This document shows positions 23,508-32,099 of a DNA stretch of 64,000 nt, piece after piece. The notes beneath the pieces are model-generated. The model ran no database searches. It was not told the DNA's origin and worked only from the letters and a program-made list of their open reading frames with translations. A program made the translations under genes and the position numbers. The first letter of the stretch is position 1. The number at the start of each line of letters is the position of its first letter. Origin of the DNA: Streptomyces goshikiensis (GTDB taxonomy: Bacteria; Actinomycetota; Actinomycetes; Streptomycetales; Streptomycetaceae); the NCBI RefSeq assembly GCF_014650555.1, contig NZ_BMVE01000011.1, positions 62,001 to 126,000 on the forward strand, given 5' to 3'.

Positions 23508-24778
23508 CCGGTCCCTCCGGCGCGCCCGGCGACGGGTACGACGACGGGTGCGGCGACGGGTACGGACTCCCCGGCGGCGGGACCCGGATACCGGGCCCGC
23601 GCGGGGCCGCCGACGACCTCGACCCGCGGTACGCGCCCGACGCGCCGCCCGTCGCCGCGCCGGTGACGCCGCCGCCGACGCCGCCGCACGGCGTGCTGAA
23701 GTCCCTGCTCGGGGCGTGGGCGCTGGCCGCGTGTTCCGCGGAGGAGACGCAGGCCGTGGAGGACCACCTGACGGAGTGCGCGCCCTGCGCGGAGGAGGCG
23801 CTGCGGCTGCGCGACGCGGTGGGGCTGCTGCACCCGGCGGACAGCCTGGACCTGAAGCCGATGCTGCGGTCGCGGGTGCTGGAGGACTGCCTCGGGAAGC
23901 GGCCGGCGCGGATCCCGGTGCCGGCGTGGGCGACCCCGTACGACACGGAGACGGCGCGGCTGGACGCGCTGCTCCAGGACTTCGGCGACGCGGAGTGGCA
24001 CACGCCGGTCCGGCTGAAGTGGTTCGAGGGCGAGCGGGGCCGGTCGCACCGCACGACGGTCGCCGGGGTGATCGGGCACCTGCTGACGGTCGACGGCATG
24101 GTCGCGACGGCGCTGGGGCTGGACGACCCGCTCGGCCCGGACGCGCCGCAGGGCAATCCGTCGAAGCGTACGGAGTTCTTCTGGGGCGGCTCGGACCGGC
24201 CGGTGACGCGGCAGGTCCGCGAGCCGTGGCGGGAACAGGGCCACACCCTGGTCCGTACGGTGTCCTTCGCGGGGCGCGGGGTCGCGGAACTGTCCGTCGA
24301 CTACGGGCCGTTCGCGCTGCCGCTCGGGGACGCGTTCCTGGAGCGGGCCTTCGAGTGCTGGGTCCACGCGTGGGACATCGCGGAGGCGGTGGACTACCCG
24401 TACGACCCGCCGTCGGGGCCGGACATGCACCGCATGATCGACCTGGCGGCGCGGCTGCTACCGGGGGCGCTCGCGCACCGGCGCCGGTCGGGGCTGGCCG
24501 CCCCGCCGCGCGGCCTGGTCGCGGCGGGCGCGCCGGGGCGGACCCTGCACCTGGAGATCGAGGGCTCGGGCGGCGGCAGCTGGGACATCGCCCTGGACTC
24601 CCCGGCGGCGAAGCCGTCGCCGGAACACCGGGTGGCGCACATCGCGCTGGACGGCGGCGAGTTCTGCCAGCTGGCCGCCGGCCACATCTCCCCGGAGGAG
24701 GCGGCCATCGGCCAGCAGGGCGACCGCGAAGCCATCCGCGACGTCCTGTTCACCGCCGCCTCCCTCAGCCGCCTGTAA
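23504..24778 (+). CDS. putative anti-sigma factor: zf-HC2 fused to a maleylpyruvate isomerase-like (MDMPI/DinB) domain
   Basis: 424-aa protein. After a 60-residue Gly/Pro-rich leader, residues about 65-105 form a zinc-finger anti-sigma domain (zf-HC2) with H-x3-C-x2-C in EDHLTECAPCAEEAL. Residues about 150-300 match the mycothiol-dependent maleylpyruvate isomerase N-terminal four-helix domain (DDAEWHTPVRL-like start, VIGHLLTVDGMVATALGL, and CWVHAWDIAEAVDYPYDPP). No membrane segment is seen, so it would be a cytosolic anti-sigma factor. Coupling to the sigma gene (4-bp overlap) supports that. The thiol/metal-binding fold suggests redox or mycothiol sensing; that is inference. Confidence 0.8.
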   Translation: MTGPSGAPGDGYDDGCGDGYGLPGGGTRIPGPRGAADDLDPRYAPDAPPVAAPVTPPPTPPHGVLKSLLGAWALAACSAEETQAVEDHLTECAPCAEEALRLRDAVGLLHPADSLDLKPMLRSRVLEDCLGKRPARIPVPAWATPYDTETARLDALLQDFGDAEWHTPVRLKWFEGERGRSHRTTVAGVIGHLLTVDGMVATALGLDDPLGPDAPQGNPSKRTEFFWGGSDRPVTRQVREPWREQGHTLVRTVSFAGRGVAELSVDYGPFALPLGDAFLERAFECWVHAWDIAEAVDYPYDPPSGPDMHRMIDLAARLLPGALAHRRRSGLAAPPRGLVAAGAPGRTLHLEIEGSGGGSWDIALDSPAAKPSPEHRVAHIALDGGEFCQLAAGHISPEEAAIGQQGDREAIRDVLFTAASLSRL

Positions 24779-24823
24779 CCTCCGGCGGTTCCCCGGGCCG
24801 CTTCAGCCCCGCCGGGGACCCCC

Positions 24824-24959
24824 TCAGCCCCGCCGGCGTTTGAGTGGGGGTCCCCCGGACGGAGTCTGGGGAGGGCCCGGGCGGAGCCCGGTGCCCGGCG
24901 GAGCCGGGTTTCCCGGGGCTCCGCCCCAGACCCCGCGCCTCAAACGCCGGCGAGGCTGA
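24824..24959. repeat. long imperfect inverted repeat, Streptomyces intergenic type
   Basis: The ends 24824-24844 and 24939-24959 are near-perfect inverted copies of a GCCGGCGTTTGAG-type sequence. Inside them lie a second pair (CGGAGTCTGGGG and CCCCAGACCCCG) and G/C-only runs. The element sits between convergent genes. Elements with this wording are scattered between Streptomyces genes and probably act as strong bidirectional terminators. Confidence 0.75.
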
Positions 24960-24987
24960 AGGGGGGTCGGCGAGGCCAACGGCAGGG

Positions 24988-25863
24988 CTAGGCGAAGACG
25001 ACCGTGCGGGAGCCGTTCAGGAGGACGCGGTGTTCGCTGTGCCACTTCACCGCGCGGGCCAGCGCCTGGCACTCCACGTCGCGCCCGACGGCGACCAGCT
25101 GGTCCGGGGTGACCTCGTGGCCGACCCGCTCGACCTCCTGCTCGATGATCGGGCCCTCGTCCAGGTCGGCGGTGACGTAGTGCGCGGTCGCGCCGATCAG
25201 CTTCACACCGCGCGCGTGCGCCTGGTGGTACGGCTTCGCGCCCTTGAAGCTCGGCAGGAACGAGTGGTGGATGTTGATGATCCGCCCGCTGAGCTCCTTG
25301 CACAGGGTGTCCGACAGCACCTGCATGTACCGCGCGAGCACCACCAGCTCGACGTCCTGCTCCCGCACCAGCTCCAGCAGCCGCTCCTCCGCCGCCGCCT
25401 TCGTGTCCTTCGTCACCGGGATGTGGACGAAGGGGATGTCGTACGAGCCGACGAGCTCCTCGAAGTCCGTGTGGTTGGAGACGACCGCCGCGATCTCCAC
25501 CGGCAGCGCCCCGATGCTCGCGCGGAACAGCAGGTCGTTCAGGCAGTGCCCGAACTTCGACACCATCAGCACGATCCGCATCCGCGCGTCCGAGCGGTGC
25601 AGCTCCCAGTCCATCCGGAAGGAGTCGCCGATCGCCGCGAAGCTGGCCCGCAGCTTCTCCAGCGTCACGGGCGTCTCCGCCGAGAAGTGCACCCGCATGA
25701 AGAACAGGCCGGTGTCGTGATCGCCGAACTGGCGGCTGTCCTCGATGTTGCATCCGGTCATGAACAGGTAACTGGACACGGCATGCACGATGCCCTGCTT
25801 GTCGGGGCAGGACAGGGTGAGAACGTACTGCTGGGGGGCCTGGGACTGCGGGTCTGCGCTCAT
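24988..25863 (-). CDS. purU: formyltetrahydrofolate deformylase
   Basis: Hydrolyses 10-formyl-THF to formate and THF, balancing one-carbon pools. At 291 aa it has the usual two parts: an N-terminal ACT domain (TLSCPDKQGIVHAVSSYLF) and a formyltransferase-fold domain with the catalytic Asn-His-Asp set in NIHHSFLPSFKGAKPYHQA, GATAHYV and DLDEGPII. ATG at 25863. It follows the 175-aa conserved gene by 14 bp on the same strand, so the two are likely co-transcribed. Confidence 0.97.
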   Translation of the reverse strand: MSADPQSQAPQQYVLTLSCPDKQGIVHAVSSYLFMTGCNIEDSRQFGDHDTGLFFMRVHFSAETPVTLEKLRASFAAIGDSFRMDWELHRSDARMRIVLMVSKFGHCLNDLLFRASIGALPVEIAAVVSNHTDFEELVGSYDIPFVHIPVTKDTKAAAEERLLELVREQDVELVVLARYMQVLSDTLCKELSGRIINIHHSFLPSFKGAKPYHQAHARGVKLIGATAHYVTADLDEGPIIEQEVERVGHEVTPDQLVAVGRDVECQALARAVKWHSEHRVLLNGSRTVVFA

Positions 25864-25877
25864 GACCCCACAGCCTT

Positions 25878-26405
25878 TCACACCGCGCGGGTGAGCATCC
25901 TCAGCACTTCCAGCGACCGCGGCCGTACGTCCGGATCGTCCCCGTCCGCGATCGTCAGCCGTACGTGCGCCTCGCGCGCCGCGCGCACCGCCTCGGGCCA
26001 CGCGTGGTGCTCCAGGTAGCTGGAGACGGGCGCGTCCGGACCGATCTGGTGCAGGATCCGCAGCACGCGCAGGACGGCCAGGTCGACGAGGGCCGCCTCC
26101 TGCGAGTCGCGGAAGATCGTCCCGACGTACTTGTCGGCGGACCAGCTGTCGAGCCAGGTGTCCTCGACGAGCCGGTACACGGCGTCGGTGACATCCCCGT
26201 ACCCCTGGACGCCGGCCAGCCAGGTGTTCTCCTGGAACTCCGGGTCGGAAAGCATGTGCAGCGCCGAGCGCACGTTGCTGCGCCAGCGCCACCACGGCAT
26301 GTCGTTGAGGGGCATGCCGCCCATGGTGGAGGAGCGGCCGCCGCGACGGGAAGGGTTCTTCGAACCTTGGGCGATTGTCACGCTTTCGATCGTACGTTCC
26401 GCCAT
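25878..26405 (-). CDS. conserved actinobacterial protein of unknown function upstream of purU
   Basis: 175-aa soluble protein with no motif I can name. The core LNDMPWWRWRSNVRSALHML (about residues 33-52) and the following helices (TDAVYRLVEDTWLDSW, LVDLAVLRVLRILHQIGP) look like an all-helical fold. I recall similar proteins next to purU in other Streptomyces genomes, but not a function. ATG at 26405 is used because the earlier in-frame start would lengthen the N-terminus with unconserved sequence. It is divergent from the lipoprotein gene at 26513. Confidence 0.8.
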   Translation of the reverse strand: MAERTIESVTIAQGSKNPSRRGGRSSTMGGMPLNDMPWWRWRSNVRSALHMLSDPEFQENTWLAGVQGYGDVTDAVYRLVEDTWLDSWSADKYVGTIFRDSQEAALVDLAVLRVLRILHQIGPDAPVSSYLEHHAWPEAVRAAREAHVRLTIADGDDPDVRPRSLEVLRMLTRAV

Positions 26406-26512
26406 TTCGTGATCTTCAGGCAGCTGTGCGTGATCACCCCGGCAATTCACCTGGGCGTCACCGGATGTTGTGTACACCTCAGACTCCAGTTACCCGTGGG
26501 GCGGCATGGTGC

Positions 26513-27838
26513 ATGGACATGACCGATTGGCGACGCGCAGCAACCCTCTCCCGCACCTTCCTGGCCACGGCGACGGGCGCCGCTCTCGTCGTCGGCTGTG
26601 GGGCCATACCCGGCGGCTCGGGGGGTCCCGGCGACACCCTCACGGTCATGACCTTCGCCCCGGAGGGCACGAAGGCGACCAACATGCCCGGAATGACCGC
26701 CATGGCCAAGGCGTACGAGCGCTGGGTCAACTCCAAGGGCGGCATCAACGGCCGCAAGCTCCGGGTCCTGACCTGCAACGAGCGCAACACCCCGGCCGGC
26801 GCCGCCGACTGCGCCCGCAAGGCCATCTCCGAGAAGGCGGTCGCTGTCGTCGGCTCGTACAGCCAGCACGGCCGTGCCTTCATGGCCCCGCTGGAGGCCG
26901 AGGGAATCCCCTTCATCGGCGGCTACGGGGTCTCCTCCGAGGAGTTCCAGAGCACCCTCTCCTACCCCGTCAACGGCGGCCAGCCCGTGCTCCTCGCCGG
27001 CGCCGGACACCAGCTCGGACGCGCCTGCGGCCAGGTGTCCATCGTCCGCCCGGACACCCTCGCCGGGGACTCGATGCCCGTGCTGCTCAACGCCGGCCTG
27101 AAGGCCAACAAGGCGCCCGAGGCCTCCGACATCCGCGCCGCCGAGGACACCGCCGACTTCTCCGCGCCGGCCCGGGAGGCCCTCGCCGACACGGCCGGGG
27201 CGGGCGGGGCCGGTGGGGCGTCCGCCAAGGAGAAGGACAAGGACAAGGAGAAGGGCTGCGTCACCGCCGTCCTCGGCGAGCGCACCGAGACGTTCTTCGA
27301 CGCCTTCCGCCGCGCCGCCGCCGAGAAGCAGCGCACGCCGCAGATCTCCTCGGTCCTCGGCAGCGTCAGCCAGGCCCTGGTCAACCGCACCGGCGGCAAG
27401 GAGAGCCCCTTCGAGGGCGCGTTCCTCACCAGCTGGTACCCCGTCTCGAACGATCCGCTGTGGGACCCGATGCGGAAGGTGATCTCCGAGCACTCCTTCG
27501 GCGACGACGGAGTGGACCCCGACGACAGCGGGGCGCAGACCACCTGGATCGCGTACACGGTGCTGGACGAGGTCGTGAAGCGGTTCAAGGACGGCGAGGA
27601 CATCACGGCGCGGAAGGTCGCGCGCGTGCTGAACCAGTCGGAGAAGATCCGGACGGGCGGCCTCACCCCGGACCTGTCCTGGCGCTACCAGGACATGCGG
27701 GCCGTCGCCGGGTTCCCGCGCATCGTGAACGGGCAGGTCACCTTCCAGATCGTCCGGTCGGGCCGGCTCGTGGCGCAGCCGGGCGAGGAGTCCATGGACA
27801 TGACCCCGACCCTGGAGCAGGCCCCGCGCGCGGCGTAG
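26513..27838 (+). CDS. lipoprotein, branched-chain amino-acid-type periplasmic binding protein
   Basis: 441-aa Leu/Ile/Val-binding-like (Peripla_BP_6) protein. The signal peptide ends in a lipobox (LVVGC, about residue 30), so it is anchored outside the membrane. The binding-protein core includes GGINGRKLRVLTC, ISEKAVAVVGSYSQHG and FIGGYGV. A charged Ala/Gly/Lys linker (KEKDKDKEKG) interrupts the second lobe. No permease or ATPase gene is adjacent, so it is an orphan, possibly a sensor component. ATG at 26513; ATG at 26519 is also possible. It ends 7 bp from the convergent repeat protein gene. Confidence 0.85.
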   Translation: MDMTDWRRAATLSRTFLATATGAALVVGCGAIPGGSGGPGDTLTVMTFAPEGTKATNMPGMTAMAKAYERWVNSKGGINGRKLRVLTCNERNTPAGAADCARKAISEKAVAVVGSYSQHGRAFMAPLEAEGIPFIGGYGVSSEEFQSTLSYPVNGGQPVLLAGAGHQLGRACGQVSIVRPDTLAGDSMPVLLNAGLKANKAPEASDIRAAEDTADFSAPAREALADTAGAGGAGGASAKEKDKDKEKGCVTAVLGERTETFFDAFRRAAAEKQRTPQISSVLGSVSQALVNRTGGKESPFEGAFLTSWYPVSNDPLWDPMRKVISEHSFGDDGVDPDDSGAQTTWIAYTVLDEVVKRFKDGEDITARKVARVLNQSEKIRTGGLTPDLSWRYQDMRAVAGFPRIVNGQVTFQIVRSGRLVAQPGEESMDMTPTLEQAPRAA

Positions 27839-27845
27839 CCGCCCG

Positions 27846-29465
27846 TCAGAGCTGGGACTTGTCCCGCTTGGTGAGGCCGTACTTGGCCGCGATCGAGTTC
27901 CACATGGCCGCGGCCGAGTCCTTGGCCCGGGTGGCCTCGCCGCTGGACTTGTTGCCGTCCACGGCGTGCGGGGTGGACTTGGCCTGCCCGTCCTTGCAGT
28001 TCTTCTTGCCGTCGCCCACGTCGTCGGCCCAGGCCGCGTAGCTGTTGTCGGCGTCCGCCGAGGACTTCCAGGCCTTGGTGAGCGCCGCGGACAGCTTCGC
28101 GTGGTCGGGGAGCTTGTCGAGCTTGAGCTCCTGGAGCCGGGTGACGAGCTCCTCGCGCTGGCGGGCGGCGTCGCGCAGGTCGTCGCCGGCCTGGCCGAGG
28201 TTGCGGCAGCCCTTGATGTCATCGACGGCCTTGATCACCGAGGCGCGGCTGTCGTTGCTGTCCGCGAGCAGCTTGTCGAGCTGGACGGCCTGGGGGCGGG
28301 CCGGGTCCACCGGGGCCTCGCCGCCGGCCGCGGCGGAGCCGGAGCCGGTGGGGGCGGCGGGGGCGGCGCCGGGGTCGGTGTTCTGCGGCTTGTCGTCGCT
28401 GAGCAGCGCGCCGACGCCGAGGCCGACGACGGCCAGACCGACGACGACGGCCCCGATGATCAGGGGCGAGACCCGGCGGCCGGGCTCGGCGGGCGGCGGC
28501 GGCGCGTACTGCTGCGCGGCGGGCTGGGGGTGGGGGTGCGCCTGCGGCGGCTGCTGCTGTTGCGGGTAGCCGCGCGGCGGGGGCTGCTGCCGGCGCACCG
28601 GTGCCTGGACCGGCGGCAGGTGCTGCGTCTGCCCGGCGGCGGCGTCGTTCCGGAACAGCCCGTCGAACCCCTCGGCGGCGTTCGGCGCGGGGCCGGGCGG
28701 GACGGGCGGTATGTACTGCGTGGCCGCGTCATGCTGCCCGGCGCCGGGGCCGGGGCCCGACGGGACCGGCGGAATGTACTGGGTGGCCGCCTCGTGCTGG
28801 CCAGCGCCGGGACCGGGGCCAGGACCGGAAGGAACCGGCGGGATGTACTGCGTGGCCGCCTCGTGCTGGCCGGAACCAGGGCCGGGGCCCGACGGGACCG
28901 GCGGAATGTACTGGGTGGCCGCCTCGTGCTGGCCAGCGCCGGGACCGGGGCCGGAGGGGACCGGCGGGATGTACTGGGTGGCCGCCTCGTGCTGCCCGGA
29001 AACGGGGCCGGGGCCCGACGGAACCGGCGGGATGAGCTGGGTGGCTGCCTCGTGCTGGCCAGGGCCAGGACCGGAGGGAACCGGCGGGATGTACTGCGTC
29101 GCCGCCTCGTGCTGGCCGGGACCGGGGCCCGGCGGGACCGGCGGGATGAGCTGGGTGGCTGCCTCGTGCTGGCCAGGGCCAGGACCGGAGGGAACCGGCG
29201 GGATGTACTGCGTCGCCGCCTCGTGCTGGCCGGGACCGGGGCCCGGCGGGACCGGCGGGATGTACTGGGTGACGGCCTCGGGCAGCGGCGGGTAGCCGTA
29301 CCCGTGCGGTTGGCCGGGCCCCTCGAAGCCGGGCCCCACGACGTGCCCGGGCTCGGGTTCGGGCTGCGGGTACCCGTAACCGGGCTGCCCCCACGGCTCA
29401 CCGCCCTGCGGGACGCCAGACTGCGGGGCGCGGTGCTGACCGCTTCCCTGTCCGCTCTCCGTCAC
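27846..29465 (-). CDS. repeat-rich single-pass membrane protein
   Basis: 539 aa in three parts. An N-terminal Pro/Gly/Gln-rich cytosolic region holds about ten 18-23-residue repeats of the type HEAATQYIPPVPSGPGPG (28700-29270 in DNA). One transmembrane helix follows, in LIIGAVVVGLAVVGLGVGAL. A C-terminal extracytoplasmic helical domain (VIKAVDDIKGCRNLGQAGDD and ELVTRLQELKLDKLP) comes last. The GTG at 29465 has AAGGAG 5 bp upstream. Similar proteins exist widely in Streptomyces without known function. The repeats look unstable and copy number probably varies between strains. Confidence 0.85.
   Translation of the reverse strand: MTESGQGSGQHRAPQSGVPQGGEPWGQPGYGYPQPEPEPGHVVGPGFEGPGQPHGYGYPPLPEAVTQYIPPVPPGPGPGQHEAATQYIPPVPSGPGPGQHEAATQLIPPVPPGPGPGQHEAATQYIPPVPSGPGPGQHEAATQLIPPVPSGPGPVSGQHEAATQYIPPVPSGPGPGAGQHEAATQYIPPVPSGPGPGSGQHEAATQYIPPVPSGPGPGPGAGQHEAATQYIPPVPSGPGPGAGQHDAATQYIPPVPPGPAPNAAEGFDGLFRNDAAAGQTQHLPPVQAPVRRQQPPPRGYPQQQQPPQAHPHPQPAAQQYAPPPPAEPGRRVSPLIIGAVVVGLAVVGLGVGALLSDDKPQNTDPGAAPAAPTGSGSAAAGGEAPVDPARPQAVQLDKLLADSNDSRASVIKAVDDIKGCRNLGQAGDDLRDAARQREELVTRLQELKLDKLPDHAKLSAALTKAWKSSADADNSYAAWADDVGDGKKNCKDGQAKSTPHAVDGNKSSGEATRAKDSAAAMWNSIAAKYGLTKRDKSQL
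28700..29270. repeat. minisatellite-like tandem repeats within a coding region
   Basis: About ten in-frame units of 54-69 bp encoding (H)EAATQ(Y/L)IPPVP(S/P)GPGPG with Gly/Ala/Pro length variation. Neighbouring units differ by few bases, so recent expansion or gene conversion is likely. Confidence 0.85.
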
Positions 29466-29654
29466 CGGGACTCCTTCTCCGACTCGCCCGAACCTTCGGA
29501 ACCGTCGGGTCACGCTACCCGGTCACCGCCGTCCCCGGGCAGCCCGCACCCCGGGGACCCCGCCGAGGGGGAGGCCCGCGGGGGTTCCGCGACGGGCGGG
29601 AAGGGCCCTGACCACAGTGACGCCCGGCCGGCGCCACTGTGACGCAGGTCCCAG

Positions 29655-31040
29655 CTACGCCACCGACACCGCCTCCAGCCGCGCGCCGAACTCCCGCGCC
29701 GCCGCCTCCTCCCGGTACGGCTCCAGCCGGACGCGGAAGTCGTCCAGGTACTCGGCGCCCCGGCGCGAGCGCAGCGTCCCCAGCAGCTCCGCCGCCTTCG
29801 TCGCCGTCTGGCACGCCTGTTCCACCTCCCGCTGCTGCACCTGCGCCGCCGCCAGCAGCAGCAGCCCGATCGCCCGGCGGCGCGCCTTCGTCTCCGGGAG
29901 CCCCCGCAGCGCCTCCTCCGCGCGCCGCGCCGCCGCCTCCGCCTGGCCCAGGTCCCGGTGGCAGTGCGCCAGTTCGTCCGCGAGGTAGGACCCGTCGAAG
30001 TGCCGGATCCACACCGGGTCGTCCCCCGACTCCGGTTCGGCCCGCTCCAGCGCCGTCACCGCCCGCCCCGACAGCACCGCCGTCGCCCGGTTGTCGCCGA
30101 GCAGCGCGTGCCCGCGCGCCTCGGCGGCGTAGAACATCGCCTCCACCCGGGGTGTGACCTGCCCCCTCGTCCCTTCCTGCGCGGCCCGCGCCAGTTGCGC
30201 GATCTCCCTCGGGTTCCCGAGCTCCGCCGCGAGGTGGCTCATCGACGCGGCCAGCACGTACCCCCCGTACGCCCGGTCCCCCGCCGCCTGGGCGAGCCGC
30301 AGCGCCTGGATGTAGTACCGCTGCGCGAGCCCCGGCTGCCCGGTGTCGACGGCCATGTAGCCCGCCAGTTCCGTCAGCCGGGAAACCGCCGCGAACAGCG
30401 CCCGCCCGACCGGCTCCCGGTAGGAGCCGCCGATCAGCCCGGACACCACGGAGTTGAGGTAGTGCACCACCACGGGCCGGACGTGCCCGCTGCCGAACCG
30501 GTGGTCGAGTTCCTTGAGCGCCTCGGTGGTGGCCACCACGGCCTCCACGTCCGACATCCCGACGCGCGCGCCCCCGCTGCGGGCCACCTGCGCGTCCGCC
30601 CCGGTGATCAGCCAGTCCCGGCTCGGCTCGACGAGCGCGGAGGAGGCCACGCTCGCCCCGGTCAGGAAGTCGCGCCGGCCCACGTCGCTGCGGTACAGCT
30701 CGCAGACCTGCTCGATGGCGCCGATGACGGTCGGGGAGAACTGCAGCCCGATGCCGGAGGCGAGGTTCTTGCCGTTGGCCATGCCGATCTCGTCGATGGT
30801 GACGGTCCGGCCGAGTTTGCGGCCGATCGCCTCGGCGATGATGCCGGGAGCCCGGCCGCGCGGCTGCTGGCCGCGCAGCCAGCGGGCCACGGAGGTCTTG
30901 TCGTAGCGGAGATCGAGGCCGTGCTCGGCCCCGCACATGTTCACGCGCCGGGCGAGCCCGGCGTTGGAGCACCCGGCTTCCTGGATGAGCGCCTGGAGCC
31001 GTTCGTTCGGCTGGCGCGCGACGAGAGGCCTGGCTGCCAT
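29655..31040 (-). CDS. NsdA-like regulatory protein (HTH plus TPR-type helices)
   Basis: 461 aa. The N-terminus (residues 10-70) is an HTH-like segment with LIQEAGCSNAGLARRVN and TSVARWLRGQQPRGRAP. The rest is all-helical with TPR-like pairs (YYIQALRLAQAAGDRAYGGY, AAEARGHALLGDNRATAVL). Related S. coelicolor proteins such as NsdA repress sporulation and antibiotic production. I call this one NsdA-like, not NsdA. ATG at 31040 has AGGGGG upstream. It is divergent from the primase-like gene across 214 bp. Confidence 0.82.
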   Translation of the reverse strand: MAARPLVARQPNERLQALIQEAGCSNAGLARRVNMCGAEHGLDLRYDKTSVARWLRGQQPRGRAPGIIAEAIGRKLGRTVTIDEIGMANGKNLASGIGLQFSPTVIGAIEQVCELYRSDVGRRDFLTGASVASSALVEPSRDWLITGADAQVARSGGARVGMSDVEAVVATTEALKELDHRFGSGHVRPVVVHYLNSVVSGLIGGSYREPVGRALFAAVSRLTELAGYMAVDTGQPGLAQRYYIQALRLAQAAGDRAYGGYVLAASMSHLAAELGNPREIAQLARAAQEGTRGQVTPRVEAMFYAAEARGHALLGDNRATAVLSGRAVTALERAEPESGDDPVWIRHFDGSYLADELAHCHRDLGQAEAAARRAEEALRGLPETKARRRAIGLLLLAAAQVQQREVEQACQTATKAAELLGTLRSRRGAEYLDDFRVRLEPYREEAAAREFGARLEAVSVA

Positions 31041-31254
31041 GAAAACCCCCTGAGGCCGCGGGTGAGCATTGGAATGATCACTTCCCGCCTGATGTGCGGA
31101 GAATCTTCCCCTCTGCGTGGTGTGGCTACCCACGCGCGGCGCCCCGACCTCCCACGCGCCCCCGCTCATGCATCCATGCGCCCCGTTTGCAGGATCGATG
31201 CTCCGGCCACCGGCCGGTTTGCGGCCGTAACCACCGGTGGGCGCGAGAGTTGTG

Positions 31255-31941
31255 ATGGGCGTGGAAGAGACCATCGGAGTCACGGAGACGGCACCCATCC
31301 CCGAGCAGCGCGGCGAGCGGCTGCTGGACCATGCCGTGCGGTACGCGGAAGAACGGCACTGGGACGTCTTCGCCGGCACCTGGCTGGAGCCGGCCGAAGG
31401 GCGGGAACTGTGCTCCTGCGGGGCCGCGGACTGCCCGGCTCCGGGGGCCCACCCCGCCGTCGAGGACTGGCAGGCGCTGGCCTCGGGCAGCGCGGTGCAG
31501 GTCCGGCGGATCTGGGGGAAGCAGCCGAACGCCTCGATCCTGCTGCCGACCGGCCGGACCTTCGACGCGATCGACGTACCGGACTCCGCCGGGTTCCTGG
31601 CGCTGGCGCGGCTGCACCGGATGAACCGCACCGTCGGCCCGGTCACCCTCAGCCCCGACCACCGCATGCTGTTCTTCGTCCTGCCGGGCGCCGGGGCGAA
31701 GCTGGAGGACCTGGTGCGCGACCTCGGCTGGTCCCCGTCCGCGCTGGACCTGTTCGCGCGCAGCGAGGGGCAGTACGTGGCCGCTCCCCCGACGCGTTTC
31801 GGCGGCCGGGGCTCCGTCCAGTGGGCGCAGGCCCCGACGGCGGCGAACCGGTGGCTGCCGGACGTGGAGGAGCTGATCGACGGGCTCGCGTACGCGTGCG
31901 GCCGGGACGCGGCGGAGGCGCGCGACCGCAAGTCGGCGTAG
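31255..31941 (+). CDS. bifunctional DNA primase/polymerase-like domain protein
   Basis: 228 aa matching the primase-polymerase (Prim-Pol) N-terminal domain common in Streptomyces: LDHAVRYAEERHWDVFAG, CSCGAADCPAPGAHPA (cysteine/histidine metal-like cluster) and ILLPTGRTFDAIDVP (catalytic-acid strand). No helicase domain follows, so it is a stand-alone short form whose polymerase activity is uncertain. ATG at 31255; an in-frame start exists at 31237. It is divergent from the NsdA-like gene; nothing suggests a phage or plasmid origin here. Confidence 0.82.
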   Translation: MGVEETIGVTETAPIPEQRGERLLDHAVRYAEERHWDVFAGTWLEPAEGRELCSCGAADCPAPGAHPAVEDWQALASGSAVQVRRIWGKQPNASILLPTGRTFDAIDVPDSAGFLALARLHRMNRTVGPVTLSPDHRMLFFVLPGAGAKLEDLVRDLGWSPSALDLFARSEGQYVAAPPTRFGGRGSVQWAQAPTAANRWLPDVEELIDGLAYACGRDAAEARDRKSA

Positions 31942-32099
31942 CGGGCCGTACCCGCTGCTCGTACCTGCGGTTCGTACGTGCCGTTCGTACGGGCAAGTTC
32001 ATGACATTCGTAACTGCTCGGCCCCTTCCCCCTCCTCCTATCGTGAAGAACGCAGGAGCGTAGGACCTACGCATACGGGGACACAGGAGAGGCGGGCGC

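Noticed and set aside
28700..29270. Regular repeats that could suggest a CRISPR array
   Set aside because: The units are in-frame codons of one protein with no unique spacers and no cas genes nearby.
31255..31941. Primase-polymerase gene as evidence of a prophage or plasmid
   Set aside because: It is a stand-alone short form in otherwise conserved chromosomal gene order with no phage genes nearby.
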